Shown: one piece after another, positions 62,464 to 64,000 of the stretch | Layout: every line of letters begins with the position of its first letter | Position numbering within the stretch: position 1 is the stretch's first letter | Origin: Argentina anserina | Lineage: Eukaryota > Streptophyta > Magnoliopsida > Rosales > Rosaceae | Assembly: GCF_933775445.1 (NCBI RefSeq) | Contig: NC_065876.1 | Span: 28,396,001-28,460,000, forward strand | DNA: 64,000 bases | Direction of reading: 5' to 3' | Program-made: the position numbers and the translations under genes | Notes under the pieces: generated by a model | The model's database searches: none | Seen by the model: only the letters and a program-made list of their open reading frames with translations | Told to the model about the DNA's origin: nothing

Positions 62464-63333
62464 ATGGGTTGGCAACAAAAGGCTATGAACCTTCTGAAAC
62501 AGCCTTTCCAGATTCTCACAATAACCCTTCTAAGCTTATTGCTTCCCCTCTCTTTTCTCCTCCTATCTAGGCTTTCTTGTGCCAATTACTACTATCTCTT
62601 AACCTTGAGTGCCATTAGTAGTCCTCCTCCTCCTCAACCTTTAGAGTCCTCCACCTATTTTTGTGATTTCTGCTCCTCTCTATTACTATACTCAACCCCT
62701 TTTCTTCTCTACATCCTTGTGTCCGTCGTCAGCATTGCCGCACTTATCCACGGCCTAACAGGTAGAGTTACCATTATAGCGGAGCCCCCATGTCCCATTT
62801 TCCGTCCCCGTTTGTACACTGCATGGATTTTCCTATGCACATTACAAATGTGCGTCGGTTTGGGGATCGAGGAGAGCATAGCTACGGGGATTGACGGCTC
62901 GAGTCTCAGCAGTCTTGACAAGTGTAACTTGTTGAGCAGAGTAGTGTTTTTCTTGGGGTTGCATGAGACCATGCTCCATTGGTGTAGGGTTGTGGTGAAG
63001 CCGGTTGTGGATGACACAGTTTTTGGGGGTGCTAGGGAGGAGAGGTGGGTGGAGAGAGGGGTGATGGCGGCGAGCGTTGGTTGGTTGTGGTGGTGGAGGT
63101 TGAGGGATGAGATTGAGTCTTTGGTGGTTGTGACTATGGCTAAGAAAGAGTTGTCAATGAATATAGGGATAGCTGACTTTATTGGCTGGTGGTTGTATTA
63201 TGTTACTGTGACTATTGGAATGGTTAGAGTTGTGAAGGGTTTTATGTGGCTTGCTATGATTTTCTTATGTAGAAGGAGACGAGGAGGAAACAATATTACC
63301 CACAGTTCTGGTGATCCTCAAGACAAAGTATGA
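62464..63333 (+). CDS. Uncharacterised plant multi-pass membrane protein
   Basis: An intronless frame of 289 residues starts at the ATG at 62464. An in-frame ATG exists at 62308, but the extra 52 residues look like leader sequence, so the later start was preferred. A basic start (GWQQKAMNLLKQ) leads into a hydrophobic segment (about residues 13-35: LTITLLSLLLPLSFLLLSRL). Further hydrophobic stretches lie near residues 75-95 (LLYSTPFLLYILVSVVSIAA), 118-135 (AWIFLCTLQMCVGLGI), 160-175 and two close to the C-terminus (GWWLYYVTVTIGMV, GFMWLAMIFLC). An Arg-rich tail follows. No known domain is recognised and no function is proposed. The long open frame and regular membrane pattern support a real gene. 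Confidence 0.75.
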   Translation: MGWQQKAMNLLKQPFQILTITLLSLLLPLSFLLLSRLSCANYYYLLTLSAISSPPPPQPLESSTYFCDFCSSLLLYSTPFLLYILVSVVSIAALIHGLTGRVTIIAEPPCPIFRPRLYTAWIFLCTLQMCVGLGIEESIATGIDGSSLSSLDKCNLLSRVVFFLGLHETMLHWCRVVVKPVVDDTVFGGAREERWVERGVMAASVGWLWWWRLRDEIESLVVVTMAKKELSMNIGIADFIGWWLYYVTVTIGMVRVVKGFMWLAMIFLCRRRRGGNNITHSSGDPQDKV

Positions 63334-64000
63334 AAACACTAGTTGATATCGATCGATCATCTCAGAAATCCGAATTCTTAATTAATTTATTTTTCTTCCC
63401 TCATCGAACAAACACCTCATCTAGTTTGGATCCTTGTGTACGTACTCGTTCCAAACTCGCACCTGTTTTTCTTGTATACTAAACTGAAAATGAACAGCTG
63501 TATCTATATTTAATTGAATTATATTTTTGGAAGATGCTCATACTTTATATAATCTGGTTAATTTGTTCTTGCATGCCGAATGATTTGGCGTACGTACGTT
63601 TTTCAATCTTCAATTAAGAAGCCTGCAGAGAATAGATTAGTGGTAAGCGGACGGTGTCGTACTAGGCCGGAGAATGATGGTACCTTGCAAAACAAAATAC
63701 AAGGTACAATAATATTCATAATCTATGCACAAATACACGGTTTTATATGGGAATTAAAGATTGGTTTTGATCTAAAATGCATCCAAAGAAAAAGAAAACA
63801 AAGGTTATGGACACATTAACAAGTGATCATCTTCTTTTACACGCAAAACCACTTTTAAAGCATACCATCAATCCTCAACTTAATTAAATCCGCAGAACCT
63901 AAAACTATGCCAACTAGATAGCTGTCGGGTAACCATATGAGACAACCATGAAAACCATGTTGGAAAATAGTCATTTTCATTATTTATTTTATAGAAAATT
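63334..64000. other. 3' flank without a recognised gene
   Basis: The first 200 bases are probably 3' UTR. A 79-codon ORF (63580-63819) has no recognisable domain. Confidence 0.4.

Overview
The window is nuclear DNA of a flowering plant, almost certainly a eudicot. It has intron-containing genes with GT-AG splice sites, AT-rich intergenic DNA, plant-only gene families and dense plant transposons. A rosid, possibly Rosaceae, would fit, but nothing here proves it.

Layout. 1-2545: 5' half of a Ty1/copia LTR retrotransposon on the minus strand, with an ORF open to the window edge. 2546-8800: a minus-strand locus with two zinc-knuckle exons, a dead copy of a CCCH/G-patch gene lying in their intron, and two diverged direct repeats outside it. 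9073-13459: a MEKK1-type MAPKKK (8 exons). 16200-17180: a DUF1644 zinc-finger protein. 18291-19207: an unrecognised three-exon gene on the minus strand. 19778-29082: a transposon field (hAT elements and a dead hAT transposase, a 2.35 kb solo LTR, a LINE RNase H remnant, a long-TIR MITE). 29886-34209: nitrate reductase (4 exons). 36165-36916: a MULE-type MITE. 38143-38616: a calmodulin-like protein, followed 18 bp after its stop codon by a 9.1 kb Sirevirus-like copia element (38635-47728), which itself carries a Harbinger-type insertion. 47990-49440: a LINE remnant split by a hAT element. 51037-53662: an INO80 subunit (IES2/PAPA-1 plus HIT finger). 54747-57208: chloroplast ClpP5. 58521-59565: a group IIe WRKY factor on the minus strand. 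62464-63333: an unrecognised multi-pass membrane protein.

The genes do not form a pathway. They are independent loci: signalling (MAPKKK, CML, WRKY), nitrogen assimilation (NIA), chromatin remodelling (IES2) and chloroplast proteolysis (ClpP5). I found no convincing new multi-gene system. The points most worth a second look are the zinc-knuckle/pseudogene locus at 3.4-6.5 kb, the unrecognised spliced gene at 18.3-19.2 kb, the Sirevirus insertion in the CML 3' UTR, the altered 14-3-3 site of nitrate reductase, and the GC-AG intron of ClpP5. Exon boundaries were placed by eye from splice signals, reading phase and family knowledge. No transcript data were available.
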